DNA of 64,000 nucleotides from positions 5,456,001-5,520,000 of the forward strand of contig NZ_CP180355.1 in NCBI RefSeq assembly GCF_048007035.1. The letters run 5' to 3'. The stretch is from Imperialibacter sp963977595 (GTDB lineage Bacteria > Bacteroidota > Bacteroidia > Cytophagales > Cyclobacteriaceae). A program made the position numbers and the translations under genes. Below the pieces are notes generated by a model. That model was not told the DNA's origin and made no database searches. It saw only the letters and a program-made list of their open reading frames with translations. Shown piece by piece: positions 7,754 to 16,724 of this stretch (position 1 is the first letter of the stretch; every line of letters starts with the position of its first letter).

Positions 7754-9895
7754 CTAGCCAAGTTTTATCTGCTGTTGCATAAATGGCTGCTTATAGAAAC
7801 GCTGTCCGGTAGCTTTGTACATAGCATTGGCCAGCGCACCTCCTGCCGGTGGCAACGATGGTTCGCCGAGACCTGTAGGGTCATTCGTGTTTTTCACAAA
7901 GTGACATTCAATAACCGGAGGCGCTTCTCCCATTCTGATCAGTCTGTAGTTGTTAAAATTGCTTGCCTGTGGCGCACCATTCACAAAGGTCATGTCGCCA
8001 TACATAGCGTGCCCGATGCCGTCGATGATGCCACCTTCAATCTGGTTTTTGGCAGCTATCGGGTTGATCACTATCCCGCAGTCAACAGCGCAGGTTACTT
8101 TTCTGGTGCTAGGCTGGCCTTTTTTGTTGACAACCTCCGCAACCATCGCCACATAGGAGTTGTGCGAGTAGTAGGCGCTAAAGCCCTTGCTCACTCCATC
8201 TTCAGTAGCCGACCAGTTGGCCTTTTCGGCAGCAAGTTTTATGGCACCAATCATTTTCTCTGGCTCATAGTCTACCGTACCCACAGGGTCACTCTTAGCT
8301 TTTTCGAGCAAGTCAAGCCTCAACTGCACGGCATCAACTCCCATTTCCTCGGCCACTTCGTCAATAAAGCTTTGCTCAGCATAAGCCAGGAAGTTGGTGA
8401 TGGGTGCACGCCAGGCACCTGTGGTAATGTTGCTGTCCAGCCCGTACGACTCCACCCTGTAGTTGGGAATGGATCCTGCCGGAAACCAGTTTTCACGAGT
8501 CCAGCCGTTGCCGTTGATGCCGGTGCCAACCAAATGGTAAGCCACCAGCTTGCCGTCTTTTACACCGGCTTTGAATTTGTATTTCGATGCAGGGCGGTAA
8601 ATACCAGCTGTCATGTCGTCCTCTCTGGTGTAGACCAGCTTGATGGGCGTGTTGGAGAGCTTTGAAATTTCGGCCACCTCCAGCACGAAGTCACCGTAAA
8701 GCCTGCGACCGAAACCACCTCCCATACGGGTCATGTCAATGAAAATTTCTGTTTCGGGCCTTCCCAGTAGCTCAGCAACCTGGCGCCTTGTTCTCTCGGG
8801 TGTCTGAATAGGGCCGATAAGATCCACCTTGCTCGCCGTCACATGTCCATAGAAATTCATTGGTTCCATAGGATTGTGCGGTAGAAAAGGGCCTTCGAAA
8901 GTTTTCTCAATTACTTTGTCGGCGGTTTTGAAGGCGGCGTCCACATCGCCGTCGTTTCTTCTGGGCTCGCCATTCTTTGTATTAAGCAAGGCCATCATTT
9001 GCTTGTCATGATACTCAGTGCTCTCGGCAGGCGTATCCTCTTCCCATTCAGCTTTAAGTGCTTTTTTGCCTTTCATAGCAGCCCAGGTTGTGTTGCCCAG
9101 TACCGCTACCTTGTTGCCAAACTGGATAACATCAGAAACACCGGTTACCTTTCTGGTTTCGCTGTCGTCAAACGACTTTAGTTTGGCACCAAAAGAAGGG
9201 GGGCGCAGCACGACCGCTACTTTCATTCCTTCTTTTTTCAAATCCATGCCATACTGTGGCTTGCCGGTAATGATTTTTTCTATGTCAACGTTTTTGGTGT
9301 CGGTGCCAATGATTTTGAAGGCAGATGGGTCTTTCAACTCCACCTCTTCAGGCACGGTTACGGATGCAGCAGCGGAGGCTATTTGTCCATAGGTGAGTGT
9401 ATCACCTTTTGCGTTTTTGATTACTCCCTCTGAAGTAGTCAGGGTTGAGGCATCTACCTGCCACTGTTTGGCAGCCGCTTCCATCAGCATCTTTCTGGCA
9501 GTAGCACCTGCCATTCTCAAGCCTTTCCATGAACTTCTCAGCGACTGACTTCCGCCCGCCACCTGCCTGACAAATTTCTCCGTATCAAGCGGCGCTTGTT
9601 CAACCACGACATCTTTCCAGGCCACATCCAATTCTTCAGCCACTATCATCGGCATTGACGTCTTGACGTTTTGGCCGACCTCAGGATTTGGAGACATGAT
9701 CGTAACGAGGCCGTTCTCGCCTATTTTGAGGTAAGCATTTACATTGAACCACTCTTTAGGAGCTCCTTTTATAGCGGTTTCAGCACTGGGACTGCACGAT
9801 ACCAGCCAGTTGAAGCCGATAACAAGACCGCCACTACCGGCTGCTGATACTTTCAGAAAGGATCTTCTGTTGTATGATGTTTTTATTAAAGTCAT
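7754..9895 (-). CDS. Molybdenum hydroxylase large subunit (xanthine dehydrogenase family, IorB-like)
   Basis: About 713 residues. This is the molybdopterin-binding subunit of a xanthine dehydrogenase/aldehyde oxidase-family enzyme of the two-subunit isoquinoline 1-oxidoreductase type. The frame stays open upstream to 10201, over the partner gene. I place the start at the ATG at 9895, because it begins a twin-arginine signal (NRRSFLKVS) ending in a lipobox-like LVSC, so the enzyme is exported folded. Cofactor motifs include RMGGGFGRRLYGDF and the catalytic glutamate in GLGEPSLPPAGG near the C-terminus. It lies 23 bp downstream of the 2Fe-2S subunit gene. The substrate (aldehyde or N-heterocycle) cannot be deduced. 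Confidence 0.9.
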   Translation of the reverse strand: MTLIKTSYNRRSFLKVSAAGSGGLVIGFNWLVSCSPSAETAIKGAPKEWFNVNAYLKIGENGLVTIMSPNPEVGQNVKTSMPMIVAEELDVAWKDVVVEQAPLDTEKFVRQVAGGSQSLRSSWKGLRMAGATARKMLMEAAAKQWQVDASTLTTSEGVIKNAKGDTLTYGQIASAAASVTVPEEVELKDPSAFKIIGTDTKNVDIEKIITGKPQYGMDLKKEGMKVAVVLRPPSFGAKLKSFDDSETRKVTGVSDVIQFGNKVAVLGNTTWAAMKGKKALKAEWEEDTPAESTEYHDKQMMALLNTKNGEPRRNDGDVDAAFKTADKVIEKTFEGPFLPHNPMEPMNFYGHVTASKVDLIGPIQTPERTRRQVAELLGRPETEIFIDMTRMGGGFGRRLYGDFVLEVAEISKLSNTPIKLVYTREDDMTAGIYRPASKYKFKAGVKDGKLVAYHLVGTGINGNGWTRENWFPAGSIPNYRVESYGLDSNITTGAWRAPITNFLAYAEQSFIDEVAEEMGVDAVQLRLDLLEKAKSDPVGTVDYEPEKMIGAIKLAAEKANWSATEDGVSKGFSAYYSHNSYVAMVAEVVNKKGQPSTRKVTCAVDCGIVINPIAAKNQIEGGIIDGIGHAMYGDMTFVNGAPQASNFNNYRLIRMGEAPPVIECHFVKNTNDPTGLGEPSLPPAGGALANAMYKATGQRFYKQPFMQQQIKLG

Positions 9896-9918
9896 GATTT
9901 CGGATTTTTGGAACAGAC

Positions 9919-10377
9919 TTAAACGCTTGCGGAAGCCGTCTTGATGGCTGCCTTGATACGGTTGTAAGTAGCACAACGGCAAATATTGCCATTCATGGCG
10001 CTTTCTATTTCCTCGTCCGTTGGAGAGGCATTTTTCGACAGCAGGGCTGCGGCATTCATGATCTGACCTGCCTGACAATAGCCGCACTGGGGTACATCGT
10101 GCTCTCTCCAGGCGTTTTGAAGCGGGTGAGAGGCATCGGCAGATAAGCCTTCGATGGTCACCACAGACTTGTCTCCCAGCGTTGAAATTGGCATAGAGCA
10201 AGACCGGACAGCATCGCCATCAACGTGAACCGTACAGGCGCCACACATGGCTATTCCACAGCCGAATTTGGTGCCTACCAAATCGAGGTTGTCACGAAGC
10301 ACCCAAAGAAGTGGGGTGTCCGCATCTACATCAACCTGGTGTTCTTTTCCATTAACTTTTAGATTAAACTGGGCCAT
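9919..10377 (-). CDS. (2Fe-2S)-binding small subunit of molybdenum hydroxylase
   Basis: 152 residues with both cluster domains of the family. The N-terminal plant-ferredoxin-type motif (GCGIAMCGACTVHVDG, with a further Cys in VRSC) comes first. The C-terminal helical domain has CGYCQAGQ and GNICRCATYNRIKAAI. It passes electrons from the molybdenum site to an external acceptor such as a cytochrome. It has no signal of its own and probably hitch-hikes through Tat with the large subunit. It is the first gene of the pair. No FAD subunit or cofactor-maturation gene is present nearby. Confidence 0.94.
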   Translation of the reverse strand: MAQFNLKVNGKEHQVDVDADTPLLWVLRDNLDLVGTKFGCGIAMCGACTVHVDGDAVRSCSMPISTLGDKSVVTIEGLSADASHPLQNAWREHDVPQCGYCQAGQIMNAAALLSKNASPTDEEIESAMNGNICRCATYNRIKAAIKTASASV

Positions 10378-10541
10378 AATGTAAGAGTTGATTTACTGAA
10401 TACTTTCAAAGTACCAATAATTGGTCAGATTTCATAGACGTCTGGGATGGCTGGAAAAATGCAGTTGTAAAGTGTTTCGAATACCATGCTATCCAGTCAC
10501 TTACCAAATCATGAAGCCGTGCAGAAAGCTATGAGCGTTCT

Positions 10542-11867
10542 TCACTTTTCTGCGTGTAAATCGCTTTGGTCTGGTCTTTTTAGTTTGATAAAAGCAACCG
10601 AAATAGCTGCAAGAATCAATAGCGTGCCAGCCAGCCTGATAGCATTCACCGGACTGTTGCCAAGCCATGACGAGTAGTACATAGGAATGGTGAACGTTTC
10701 GAGCAACATGGGAATGACGATAAACATGTTGAATATGCCCATGTATACCCCCGTTCTTTCGGGCGGAATACTGCCCGCAAGCATTACGTAAGGGTTTCCC
10801 ATCATACTTGCCCAGGATAGCCCCATGCCAATGATAGGAATGAAGACCATGCCAGGAGTGTTTAGCTCCGGAATCACGAGCAAGCCAGCACCAGCCAGAA
10901 ACATACATGCACCGTGAATCCACTTTGGGCCGTATTTTTGAGCCAGCATCGCTAGCCCGAAAGCGGCAAAAAAGGCAATGAAATTGTAAAACGCCCCAAT
11001 TTGCCCCACCAGCAGGTCAGCTTTTCTGAAGCCGGGGTCAAGCACATCAGTAGTGCCAAAGAGAGATTTTGATAGCGACTTGGCGATGTACTGCCAGTAA
11101 ATGAACATAGCATACCAGCTAAACAGCATCATGGGCAGCATCTGCTTCATCGTGAGAGGCATTTCTTTGAAAGCCTTTGCAATTTCAGCAATGGTCGAAC
11201 CTATGCCCTTGGGTTGGCTTCTTATGTGGGCTTTTTCTTCCTCCGAAATAGGGATTTCTTTCGTGGTTTTCAACGTCCATAGGATAGAGCCTATGGACAC
11301 CACAGCGCCAATCACAAAAGCGATGATTGTTGTGACAGGGATACCGCTGTCATTTTTTGCAAGCTCACTGACACCGAAAAAAATAAGTAGGGTGGGGGTG
11401 AGGTATGAGAGGGTTTGTCCGAGGCCGGTGAAAGCACTTTGAGTTAAAAAGCCCAGGGAATGCTGCTCCTTCGGCAGTTTGTCGCTAACAAACGCCCGGT
11501 AGGGCTCCTGAGTGACATTGTTAGCCGCATCGAGGATCCAAAGCACGCTTGCTGCCATCCACACGGTGCTGCTGTACGGCATTACGAGTAGACTAAGGCT
11601 GCAAAAGATAGCGCCTATGAGGAAATACGGAGTCCTGCGGCCCCATTTGGTGATGGTTTTGTCGCTTATGGCTCCGATGATGGGCTGAACGATGAGCCCG
11701 GTCATAGGGCCTGCCAGCCACAGGAGGGGGAGCTCACTTTCTTCAGCCCCCAAGTAGGAGTAAATGGGGCTCATGTTGGCTTGCTGCAGGCCGAAGCTGT
11801 ACTGGAGCCCGAAAAAGCCAAAATTCATGTTGATGATCTGCCAGAATTTGAGTGTAGGCTTGCCCAT
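10542..11867 (-). CDS. MFS transporter, SLC45/sugar-type
   Basis: About 441 residues with twelve predicted membrane segments. It has the sugar:cation symporter style of the SLC45/GPH-like MFS group: LAGPMTGLIVQPIIGAISD near residue 60, followed by the MFS loop KTITKWGRRTPY. The frame is open 27 codons further upstream, but the ATG at 11867 (MGKPTLKFWQIINMNFGFFG) matches the conserved N-terminus of relatives, so it is preferred. A cytoplasmic central loop contains EEEKAHIRSQ. It is probably a disaccharide or glucoside proton symporter; this is family inference and no sugar-degrading gene is adjacent. Confidence 0.85.
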   Translation of the reverse strand: MGKPTLKFWQIINMNFGFFGLQYSFGLQQANMSPIYSYLGAEESELPLLWLAGPMTGLIVQPIIGAISDKTITKWGRRTPYFLIGAIFCSLSLLVMPYSSTVWMAASVLWILDAANNVTQEPYRAFVSDKLPKEQHSLGFLTQSAFTGLGQTLSYLTPTLLIFFGVSELAKNDSGIPVTTIIAFVIGAVVSIGSILWTLKTTKEIPISEEEKAHIRSQPKGIGSTIAEIAKAFKEMPLTMKQMLPMMLFSWYAMFIYWQYIAKSLSKSLFGTTDVLDPGFRKADLLVGQIGAFYNFIAFFAAFGLAMLAQKYGPKWIHGACMFLAGAGLLVIPELNTPGMVFIPIIGMGLSWASMMGNPYVMLAGSIPPERTGVYMGIFNMFIVIPMLLETFTIPMYYSSWLGNSPVNAIRLAGTLLILAAISVAFIKLKRPDQSDLHAEK

Positions 11868-11997
11868 AAAAAAAGTCTGATTACTAACCTGGTTGCCGTA
11901 AGGAAGGTAATAACGTGCAGAAAATTGTTTTTGCAATGGAATTCCCACCTTTTAACTGCCACTCGCAAAAATTGTTTACATCCACTGTAAGCCGTTT

Positions 11998-12756
11998 CTA
12001 TAACAGCATTCCAAAAGCTGCTACAACTGTCATTGCTATTATAAACCACCGATACTGCTTCTCAGGAATTTTCTTAATGATGGCCACTCCGATAAGAGCG
12101 CCGAGGCCAATAGCCGGTAAAGTTACAAGGTCAAAAAGGAAGGAGTCTACCGTGATGGTGTGCCAGCTGAAGATGTGAAAAGGCAGCTTGAACCAATTGA
12201 GAACCATAAAGAACCAGGCTGCCGTACCGATGAATGAATTTTTCGGTAAGTGTACTGAGAGCAGGTAAAGGGCCATAACAGACCCTGCGAGGTTACCAAC
12301 CATGGAGGTAAACCCGCCTGCAACGCCCATGAGTGCTGCAAACCAAAAGTAAGCCGGCACCTTTTCTTCATTTTTCTTCCTCTTCTCCAGCCAAATCATT
12401 AAGCCGACCGAAACAAAAATGATGATGGCCATGATGAGCTTGAAGGCCTCGTCGTCGATGTAGTTGCCCACCCAGGTGCCGAGCAAGGTTCCTGCCGCTG
12501 CCCAGGGAAAGAGCTTCCACAGGTGATCCCACGCTGCATGCCGGTGGTAGTACACCACTCCAAAAATATCAGCAAGGCACAAAATAGGAAGGAGGAAGCC
12601 GCTCGACTGCTTGCCACCAAACACAGCAGCCAGCAGCGGCACCGCTATCATTCCTGCCCCATGAACGCCTGTTTTGGACATGCCGATGAGCACTGACACC
12701 GAAAGTATCATCCACAAATCAGAGTGGGAAAGCTCATAGGAGAAAAGTTCTATCAA
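11998..12756 (-). CDS. TauE/SafE family sulfite exporter-like permease
   Basis: 252 residues with about eight membrane segments and the family hallmarks: a duplicated small helical domain (SVLIGMSKTGVHGAGMIAVP at the N-terminus and MGVAGGFTSMVGNLAGSVMA in the middle). Members move sulfite, sulfoacetate or other organosulfur anions, and the exact substrate is unknown. It lies between an MFS gene and the next secreted-protein gene on the same strand, with gaps of about 130 and 108 bp, so co-transcription is uncertain. A perfect 8-bp inverted repeat (TTTTAAAC/GTTTAAAA, 12841-12862) lies between it and the upstream gene. Confidence 0.88.
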   Translation of the reverse strand: MIELFSYELSHSDLWMILSVSVLIGMSKTGVHGAGMIAVPLLAAVFGGKQSSGFLLPILCLADIFGVVYYHRHAAWDHLWKLFPWAAAGTLLGTWVGNYIDDEAFKLIMAIIIFVSVGLMIWLEKRKKNEEKVPAYFWFAALMGVAGGFTSMVGNLAGSVMALYLLSVHLPKNSFIGTAAWFFMVLNWFKLPFHIFSWHTITVDSFLFDLVTLPAIGLGALIGVAIIKKIPEKQYRWFIIAMTVVAAFGMLL

Positions 12757-12864
12757 CTAAGAATGAGGTTTGGCGGTGGTCAGTTTCTGTCATTAAAAAT
12801 GTAGGTGAAACTAGTCAAGGCCAAATTAATAACCGAAATTTTTTAAACCGGACAGTTTAAAAGA

Positions 12865-14127
12865 TTAGGTTTTCTGCTTTTTCTTTTTTGCAGCAGGGAA
12901 AAGTATGTTGTTGAGAATCAGTCGGTAGCCAGGGGAATTTGGATGCAGATTGAGGTCAGTTGGAGGGTCGCCCACAAGGTGTTGATAGTCTTCCGGGTCG
13001 TGACCACCATAGAAAGTATAAAAGCCCTTGCCAAATATGCCATGAAGATACCGCACTTCGCCAATGCTCTTGTTTTCTCCCATCACCACCACATCGGGCT
13101 TAACGGTTGCATTTCTAAATGCAGTTGTTTGTCCCATAAAACCTTTGATGATCCGTTCATGGTTTTGGGTGAGCATGGTAGGAATGGGATCCCACTTGGC
13201 ACTGAACTCAAACAAGTTGAAATAGTCGTTTCTTTCAATGACTCCCCGCTCGTTGGGCTGCATGTCGATGTTCGAGTATTCGTATTCAAGAGGACGCCTT
13301 TCCAATAAGAAGTCACCGAAAGCAAATGTTTTACTAAAGTCCAGCTTTTGCTGTGCCCGTGGGTCGGCCGGATCGCCATCGTACATGCTTTCACAAATGT
13401 CTATACCTTCGGCGGCCAGGGCAATGTCGTAGGAGTCGGTAGCCGAGCACATGGCAAAAAGGAAGCCGCCGCTGCCCACGAAGTCTCTGATTTTTTTTGC
13501 CACGCCCAGCTTCATTTGTGACACCTTCATAAAGCCGTGTTTTCTGGCCATTTCTTCATAGTCCCTTTGCTGCTCTATGTACCAGGGGTAGTTACCATAG
13601 GCCCGGTAAAACTTCCCATACTGGCCTGTAAAGTCTTCGTGATGCAAATGCAGCCAGTCGTATTTAGGTAGCTCGTTGTACAGGATTTCCTCATCAAAAA
13701 TGACATCGTAGGGAATCTCAGCGTAGGAGAGTACCATGGTTACGGCATCGTCCCAGGGTAGCTTACTTTTTGGTGAGTAAACGGCGATTTTTGGGTATTT
13801 CTCCAGCCTCATGGCATCCATATTGGACGATGGACTTGCAATGACCTCAAGTATCTGCCCGGCTTCGGCATCGGAAATCACCTCATAGCTTACACCCCGG
13901 ATAATCAGCTCATTTTCAAAAGCCTGGTAATATTTGAACATAAAGCTGCCGCCCCGGTAGTTGAGCAGCCAGTCAATCTCAATATCTTTGGAAAGCACCC
14001 AATAGGCCACACCATACGATTTCAAGTGGTTCGTTTGGCTGTTGTCCATGGGGATAAGGATAGAAGACGAGAATGCCTTGCTACCGATAAATAAAAAGAT
14101 AAACAGGAGAAATATAATACGCTTCAT
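12865..14127 (-). CDS. Conserved secreted Bacteroidota protein (often mislabelled asparagine synthetase B)
   Basis: 420 residues with a signal peptide (IIFLLFIFLFIGSKAFS). I recognise the family from Bacteroidota genomes, where it is frequently called asparagine synthetase B. However, neither an N-terminal Cys2 glutaminase nor an ATP-PPi motif is visible, and the protein is exported. It looks like a Rossmann-type glutamine-amidotransferase-like fold. The segment FVGSGGFLFAMCSATDSYD (near residue 215) resembles a nucleophile elbow with a candidate cysteine, preceded by a conserved WLHLHHEDFTGQYGKFY. The C-terminal tail is very basic (KKKKQKT). It lies upstream of the MFS/TauE genes and downstream of a TPR protein gene, the pairing usually seen. 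The biochemical role is unknown. Confidence 0.7.
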   Translation of the reverse strand: MKRIIFLLFIFLFIGSKAFSSSILIPMDNSQTNHLKSYGVAYWVLSKDIEIDWLLNYRGGSFMFKYYQAFENELIIRGVSYEVISDAEAGQILEVIASPSSNMDAMRLEKYPKIAVYSPKSKLPWDDAVTMVLSYAEIPYDVIFDEEILYNELPKYDWLHLHHEDFTGQYGKFYRAYGNYPWYIEQQRDYEEMARKHGFMKVSQMKLGVAKKIRDFVGSGGFLFAMCSATDSYDIALAAEGIDICESMYDGDPADPRAQQKLDFSKTFAFGDFLLERRPLEYEYSNIDMQPNERGVIERNDYFNLFEFSAKWDPIPTMLTQNHERIIKGFMGQTTAFRNATVKPDVVVMGENKSIGEVRYLHGIFGKGFYTFYGGHDPEDYQHLVGDPPTDLNLHPNSPGYRLILNNILFPAAKKKKQKT

Positions 14128-14335
14128 CTACTCAAATTTTTTCTATTGAACCTGCCTGCTGGGAGCTCTTTTTCTTGCTCCGAAGGCCCAACTTCGCCAA
14201 CTAAATCTAACAGAACAAGTCGTAAATTCCATGAGTCACCTTGTCTTAACGTATTATCGTATGACTTAGTCACCTTTACTATAACGTAAGAAACATTTTT
14301 TAGGCAAAATCAATTCTCTTTTCTGAAGTCCGATG

Positions 14336-15160
14336 TCAGAAATTACTTTTCTGTACCACTTCGGCTCTCTTTTTCAGCCTCTGCACAGCCCTGTTGGCCG
14401 GGTCAAGTTCCAGTGCCTTATTAATGTATTTGTAAGCACTCTCTAAATCACCTTTTTGTAGGTATATTTCACCAAGGACAACATAGGGTTTGGGTACTTT
14501 TTTGTCTTTGAAACACTTTTTTAGCTTGTAGGCCAGTTCAAGTGCATTGTCATAGTTGCCGAGAGCAGCTTCCAGCGTCGACTCGTAACCGATGAGAAAA
14601 GGGGCCGGCTTTTTGAGCGATAGGTTATAGCTTTTTAGGGTGTCGAGTGCTTTTTGAGGCCCGTAAAGATAGTTTACGATCTCAAAGTACTCTGAGATAA
14701 AGTATACCTCATCCGGGTACTTCTGACCAATCAAGCCGAAGTTTTGCAGGCCGGTTTGCAAGGCGATGCCAATCTTTTCCGCCGTTTTCACACTATCCAT
14801 TTCCTCTCTGGCATTCAGAAATTCTATCAGCATCACCGACACATCGGCCACGAGTTGTTCGTCTTCCGTTGCCAGGTGCTTTTTGCCGTTGATCTTTTCA
14901 AGTATTTCGTAGCGTTCTTTAATGTCGGGCGATATTCTACCGACAAGGCTTTGTCCTAAAATAAACTCAGGATCAAATGCTATGGCTTTTCGGTACGACT
15001 GCTCCGCCCGTGTATAGTCTGCATAGTCCATGATCTGCTTCCATCCAAGGTAGTAATAGTGTTTGGCGGAGTCAGACGGTGTGCTGAGAGGCAATAACTG
15101 CGCTTGGGCTTGAATTAAAAATGTGAAGAGTGTAATAAAAAGCAATAAAACCTTACTCAT
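14336..15160 (-). CDS. Secreted tetratricopeptide repeat protein
   Basis: 274 residues with a signal peptide (LLLFITLFTFLIQAQAQ). TPR units occur at both ends: YYYLGWKQIMDYADYTRAEQ at the N-terminus and YVVLGEIYLQKGDLESAYK near residue 220. The helical middle has less obvious repeats. It is likely a periplasmic protein-interaction module. It precedes the secreted protein at 12865-14127 on the same strand with a 208-bp gap in which no gene is visible. It is divergent from the ABC permease gene (247-bp gap). Confidence 0.75.
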   Translation of the reverse strand: MSKVLLLFITLFTFLIQAQAQLLPLSTPSDSAKHYYYLGWKQIMDYADYTRAEQSYRKAIAFDPEFILGQSLVGRISPDIKERYEILEKINGKKHLATEDEQLVADVSVMLIEFLNAREEMDSVKTAEKIGIALQTGLQNFGLIGQKYPDEVYFISEYFEIVNYLYGPQKALDTLKSYNLSLKKPAPFLIGYESTLEAALGNYDNALELAYKLKKCFKDKKVPKPYVVLGEIYLQKGDLESAYKYINKALELDPANRAVQRLKKRAEVVQKSNF

Positions 15161-15407
15161 TAACTGTGTGTTGATAGCTTCTCAAAATGTAAAGCTATGA
15201 AAGTGAAGAAGATCGTACAACATGGCCTGGTATGAATGGCAAATGTAATTGCTTATTGGGTCAGGGATTCTTCGTAGTGGAATTTTAGAGATAGTGGTTG
15301 GTCGGCAGAAGCGGGCCTTTTGCATCAAGGGCTGAATGTTTAAAAGCGGCACAGAGAAATTGTTTTGAATACACATTTATTAGATTTACAAAGAATTTGA
15401 ATTCCAC

Positions 15408-16646
15408 ATGATCATCTTAGAAAACATCCGGGAAGGTATCAAGGCTGTGCAAACGAACACACTAAGGTCAGTTCTTACAGCGATGATCATTGCTATAGGA
15501 ATTACATCTTTGGTGGGTATTCTAACGGCCATAGAAGGCATACAGGCGTCTATCAATAACAGCTTGTCGGATTTGGGAGCTAACACCTTTGACGTCAGAA
15601 CCAAACGATACGATAACCGCAGGTCCAGCGGAGTGGAAGAAAAACGGTATCCGGCCATCAACTACCGTGAGGCCCGAAGATTCCTTGATCTTTACAACTC
15701 CTATGGCACTCCCTCTCTCACCACGTGGGTAACCGGAGTCGCTGAGCTGAGCAGGGGGTCGAAAGTGACCAACCCAAACATGCGAATTGTGGGAGGGGAC
15801 GCCAATATTCTCGTCGTTGAAGGTGGTGAGCTGTCGCAGGGGCGTAATTTTTCTCAGATTGAGGCACAGAATGGAGCTAACGTAGTCATTATTGGCGACG
15901 AGGTGTATAGTAATTTGTTCGAAAAGAACGAAAATCCTGTTAATCAATTCATTACTGCCTATGGGATCAGGTTCAGGGTGATTGGTGTTCTGGAAAAACA
16001 AGGAAATATTGGCGGAGACAGTGGGCTTGACAGGTACTTTTTGGTGCCCCTGGAAACTGCAAGAAGGGTAGACCCACGGCGGAACCTTCAATATACCATC
16101 ACGGTAGCCATCAACGACCCCACTCAAATGGAGTATGCAATGGGCCAGGCCACAGGTCTCATGCGCTCTATCCGAAAGGACCCTTTGGGTGAGCCGGATT
16201 CATTTGATGTAGCCAGAAACCAATCGTTGGCTGAAAGCCTGGAGGAGATCACAGGCTACCTTCGAATGGGAGGCTTTGGAATAGGGTTCATCACACTTTT
16301 GGGTGCTTCCATCGGGCTTATGAACATTATGCTGGTTTCAGTTACAGAACGAACCCGGGAAATAGGCGTTCGAAAGGCGCTTGGTGCCTCACCGACTAAA
16401 ATCAGACAGCAGTTTCTCATAGAGGCCATCGTTATCACACAAATGGGTGGTATTGGCGGGATTATTTTGGGTATTCTGGTTGGTAATCTGATTGCCAAGC
16501 TGCTGGAAGCCGATGGTTTTGTTATCCCCTGGTTTTGGATGATGGTCGGCTTGCTTATAGGTATGTTTGTGGGGATACTCAGCGGCTATTTACCTGCCTA
16601 CAAAGCTTCGAAGCTAGACCCTATCGAATCCCTCCGGTTCGAATAA
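15408..16646 (+). CDS. ABC transporter permease, MacB/FtsX type
   Basis: 412 residues with four membrane segments in the MacB arrangement. One transmembrane helix follows a short cytoplasmic N-terminus (LTAMIIAIGITSLVGILTAI, residues ~24-43). A large periplasmic core domain runs to residue ~280, then three C-terminal helices form the FtsX domain (GFITLLGASIGLMNIMLVSV, then MGGIGGIILGILVGNLIAK and a final one). The coupling sequence TREIGVRKALGAS is conserved. No ATPase or membrane-fusion gene is adjacent, so its partners lie elsewhere. It probably extrudes a lipid, peptide or lipoprotein-type substrate; it is not assignable further. Confidence 0.88.
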   Translation: MIILENIREGIKAVQTNTLRSVLTAMIIAIGITSLVGILTAIEGIQASINNSLSDLGANTFDVRTKRYDNRRSSGVEEKRYPAINYREARRFLDLYNSYGTPSLTTWVTGVAELSRGSKVTNPNMRIVGGDANILVVEGGELSQGRNFSQIEAQNGANVVIIGDEVYSNLFEKNENPVNQFITAYGIRFRVIGVLEKQGNIGGDSGLDRYFLVPLETARRVDPRRNLQYTITVAINDPTQMEYAMGQATGLMRSIRKDPLGEPDSFDVARNQSLAESLEEITGYLRMGGFGIGFITLLGASIGLMNIMLVSVTERTREIGVRKALGASPTKIRQQFLIEAIVITQMGGIGGIILGILVGNLIAKLLEADGFVIPWFWMMVGLLIGMFVGILSGYLPAYKASKLDPIESLRFE

Positions 16647-16724
16647 TTGCCATGTAGTGGTAACAATTTCGTAAATTGTGCTTTCTTGCTTTTAAAGAAT
16701 TTTGTTTCCGTGCAAGTACAATTT

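Noticed and set aside
9896..10201. N-terminal extension of the molybdenum hydroxylase large subunit by 102 codons
   Set aside because: It lies over the 2Fe-2S gene in another frame and precedes the Tat signal; the ATG at 9895 is the sensible start.
12841..12862. Perfect 8-bp inverted repeat (TTTTAAAC/GTTTAAAA) as a terminator
   Set aside because: The stem is AT-rich and no T-tract follows in the direction of the upstream minus-strand gene; it is noted only as an inverted repeat.
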